DNA of 7,060 nt from Microcaldota archaeon. GTDB taxonomy: Archaea; Micrarchaeota; Micrarchaeia; Micrarchaeales; Micrarchaeaceae. Shown here piece after piece: positions 5,935-7,060 of the stretch; positions within the stretch are counted from its first letter, which is position 1; each line of letters starts with the position of its first letter. The notes below the pieces were generated by a model. That model ran no database searches and was not told where the DNA came from. It saw only the letters and a program-made list of their open reading frames with translations. The DNA lies in assembly GCA_021810685.1 (NCBI GenBank), contig JAJZII010000024.1, positions 1 through 7,060 of the forward strand, given 5' to 3'. The position numbers and the translations under genes are program-made.

Positions 5935-7060
5935 CCTCGCACTCTTCTGCCGGTAGAATGCACGTATTTCAACACATTTACGTGCGCAGACGCTGTGCTG
6001 GCAGTAAACGGCAGCCACAGCGCAACGCTTCTGGTGGAGTCCGTCGACTCGATTCCAGGCGTGATAAACGTCAGCGAGTTTAGGGGCTTTCTTAGCTTCC
6101 AGAGCAGCAAACCTGGGTACTGCATACCGAACCAGGCGCAGCAGGGCCAGACGATTTACTGTATAGCGAACTTCAACTTCACTCCTTCTATAAGCCAGAC
6201 CTACTTCGGGACGTTTGTCATATACGCGAACTACTGTGCAGCCGCACCCACCCTGCTGCTCTCTGAGCCCTGTCCGGCCAGCAAAAACTACACGTTCACG
6301 GGCAACATACGGGTGCAACCATCCAACGCGAAGATAGGCGGTATAAACACAACTACGAGCGGGAACGCCACCGGCATATACGTACCCATAAGCGTGGCTA
6401 ACAACAACGGCATCGGCGCTGCACCGGCGCACTTCCAGGAAGAGATAACGTTCGACCCGCAGGAATACGCGCTGATGGAGAGGCCGGACCTCGGCAACTT
6501 ACGCTTCTACTACGGGAGCCGCGAGCTGAACAGTTGGTGCGAGAGCGGATGCACAAGCACTTCATCGAACGTGATATTCTGGGTCAGGATGCCAGTAGCA
6601 GTGCCGCCGGGAAAGAACAGGACGATAGCGATGTACTTCCTGCCGTTCACCGCGACGTACACTGGCATATATGCCGGCGAGGCGCCGCAGCTGTCGCCGA
6701 CATACGGCGAATACGACAACGGGGCGAGCGTCTTCTCAGAGTACTGGAATTTTCGAGGAACATCGATGCCAGCGGGATTCAGCGTGATAGAGCCTGCAGG
6801 TTCCAGCATAACGGTAGATGACGGGCTGACCGTCGCGACGCCGTCGGCGAGCTACGCTGGCGTGATATACAACTATAACCTGACTTCGCCTTCGGTGCTC
6901 GAGGCCGACATCTCCTCGGTAAGCGGGGTTGCCGCGGGCATAGCTGAACAGACAGGCAACCTTTCAACTAGCGACGGCTACGACTTTAACTACTGGAGCG
7001 GCAGTATAAGTGAAGGCTCGATGGAGAGCGGCATGAGCGGCACACAGAACATAAACTTGC
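5830..7060 (+). CDS. Pilin-signal surface protein with DUF2341-like domain, 3' end outside window
   Basis: The frame is open for 410 codons and leaves the window. Residues 1-35 are a class III signal and membrane helix. Residues about 37-180 are an extracellular part of unknown fold with paired cysteines (CTYFNTFTC, YC, YC, YCAAA, PCP) and sequons. Residues about 183-290 resemble DUF2341: IYVPISVANN, LRFYYGSRELNSWCESGC, VIFWVRMPVAVPPGKNRTIA and MYFLPF match its pattern of strand, RFxxxxG, W and IWVKVPxIPxxxxxxIYxYY. YDNGASVFSEYWNFRGTSMP (from 295) is the linker that commonly follows DUF2341, leading into a LamG/concanavalin-like sandwich (309 on). Such modules are typical of archaeal and bacterial surface proteins and may bind glycans; this is unproven. 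The start gives a short n-region with R4 before the cleavage site; ATG 5842 would remove it. Confidence 0.9.
   Translation, partial: MPVRMQSAIEFMSVYGIVLLIIAIMIAILVFFISIPRTLLPVECTYFNTFTCADAVLAVNGSHSATLLVESVDSIPGVINVSEFRGFLSFQSSKPGYCIPNQAQQGQTIYCIANFNFTPSISQTYFGTFVIYANYCAAAPTLLLSEPCPASKNYTFTGNIRVQPSNAKIGGINTTTSGNATGIYVPISVANNNGIGAAPAHFQEEITFDPQEYALMERPDLGNLRFYYGSRELNSWCESGCTSTSSNVIFWVRMPVAVPPGKNRTIAMYFLPFTATYTGIYAGEAPQLSPTYGEYDNGASVFSEYWNFRGTSMPAGFSVIEPAGSSITVDDGLTVATPSASYAGVIYNYNLTSPSVLEADISSVSGVAAGIAEQTGNLSTSDGYDFNYWSGSISEGSMESGMSGTQNINL

Noticed and set aside
5866..6432. 188-residue open frame on the minus strand
   Set aside because: It is antisense to the pilin-like gene, whose class III signal and DUF2341 motifs prove the plus frame. 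The minus translation is a Val/Arg/Tyr-rich shadow with no domain.

Overview
The window looks archaeal. The evidence is: an archaeal-size KsgA/Dim1 rRNA dimethyltransferase; a pilin-like protein with a class III (prepilin-peptidase-type) signal of the QSAxEF kind; short AT-rich TATA-like boxes about 25 bp upstream of start codons, with no Shine-Dalgarno site, which points to leaderless mRNAs; one GGTGA ribosome site; and ATA as the dominant isoleucine codon although G+C is above half by eye. The style of the surface proteins (very long, Gly/Ser/Asn/Thr/Tyr-rich, many paired cysteines and N-glycosylation sequons, DUF2341) and the tight gene packing recall small DPANN archaea such as Micrarchaeota. 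That placement is an inference and needs a phylogeny of KsgA.

Layout, left to right. Positions 1-4250 (minus strand) are one uninterrupted reading frame of at least 1416 codons that runs off the left edge. It encodes a giant secreted protein with a Sec signal peptide, a glycine-rich repeat region probably forming a beta-helix, a long middle part I do not recognise, and a distal part with beta-propeller-like strands. Positions 4251-4319 are a divergent intergenic region with a palindromic TATA-like element. Positions 4320-4991 (plus) encode a metallo-beta-lactamase-fold hydrolase of the UPF0173/COG2220 group. Positions 4981-5778 (minus) encode KsgA, which overlaps the hydrolase tail to tail by 11 bp. 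Positions 5779-5829 are a 51-bp divergent intergenic region with one AT-rich box placed almost exactly midway between two start codons. From 5830 to the right edge (plus), a second surface protein has a pilin-like N-terminal helix, then a DUF2341-like domain and the start of a probable LamG-like domain. It is also cut by the window.

Two housekeeping-type genes (a cytoplasmic hydrolase and the rRNA methylase) are therefore embedded between two extracellular or cell-surface genes. All four genes are arranged as divergent or convergent pairs, so each is probably its own transcription unit and there is no operon. No RNA genes, insertion sequences, CRISPR arrays or integration sites were seen. The most interesting items are the giant surface protein, the pilin-signal plus DUF2341 combination, and the compact bidirectional promoters.
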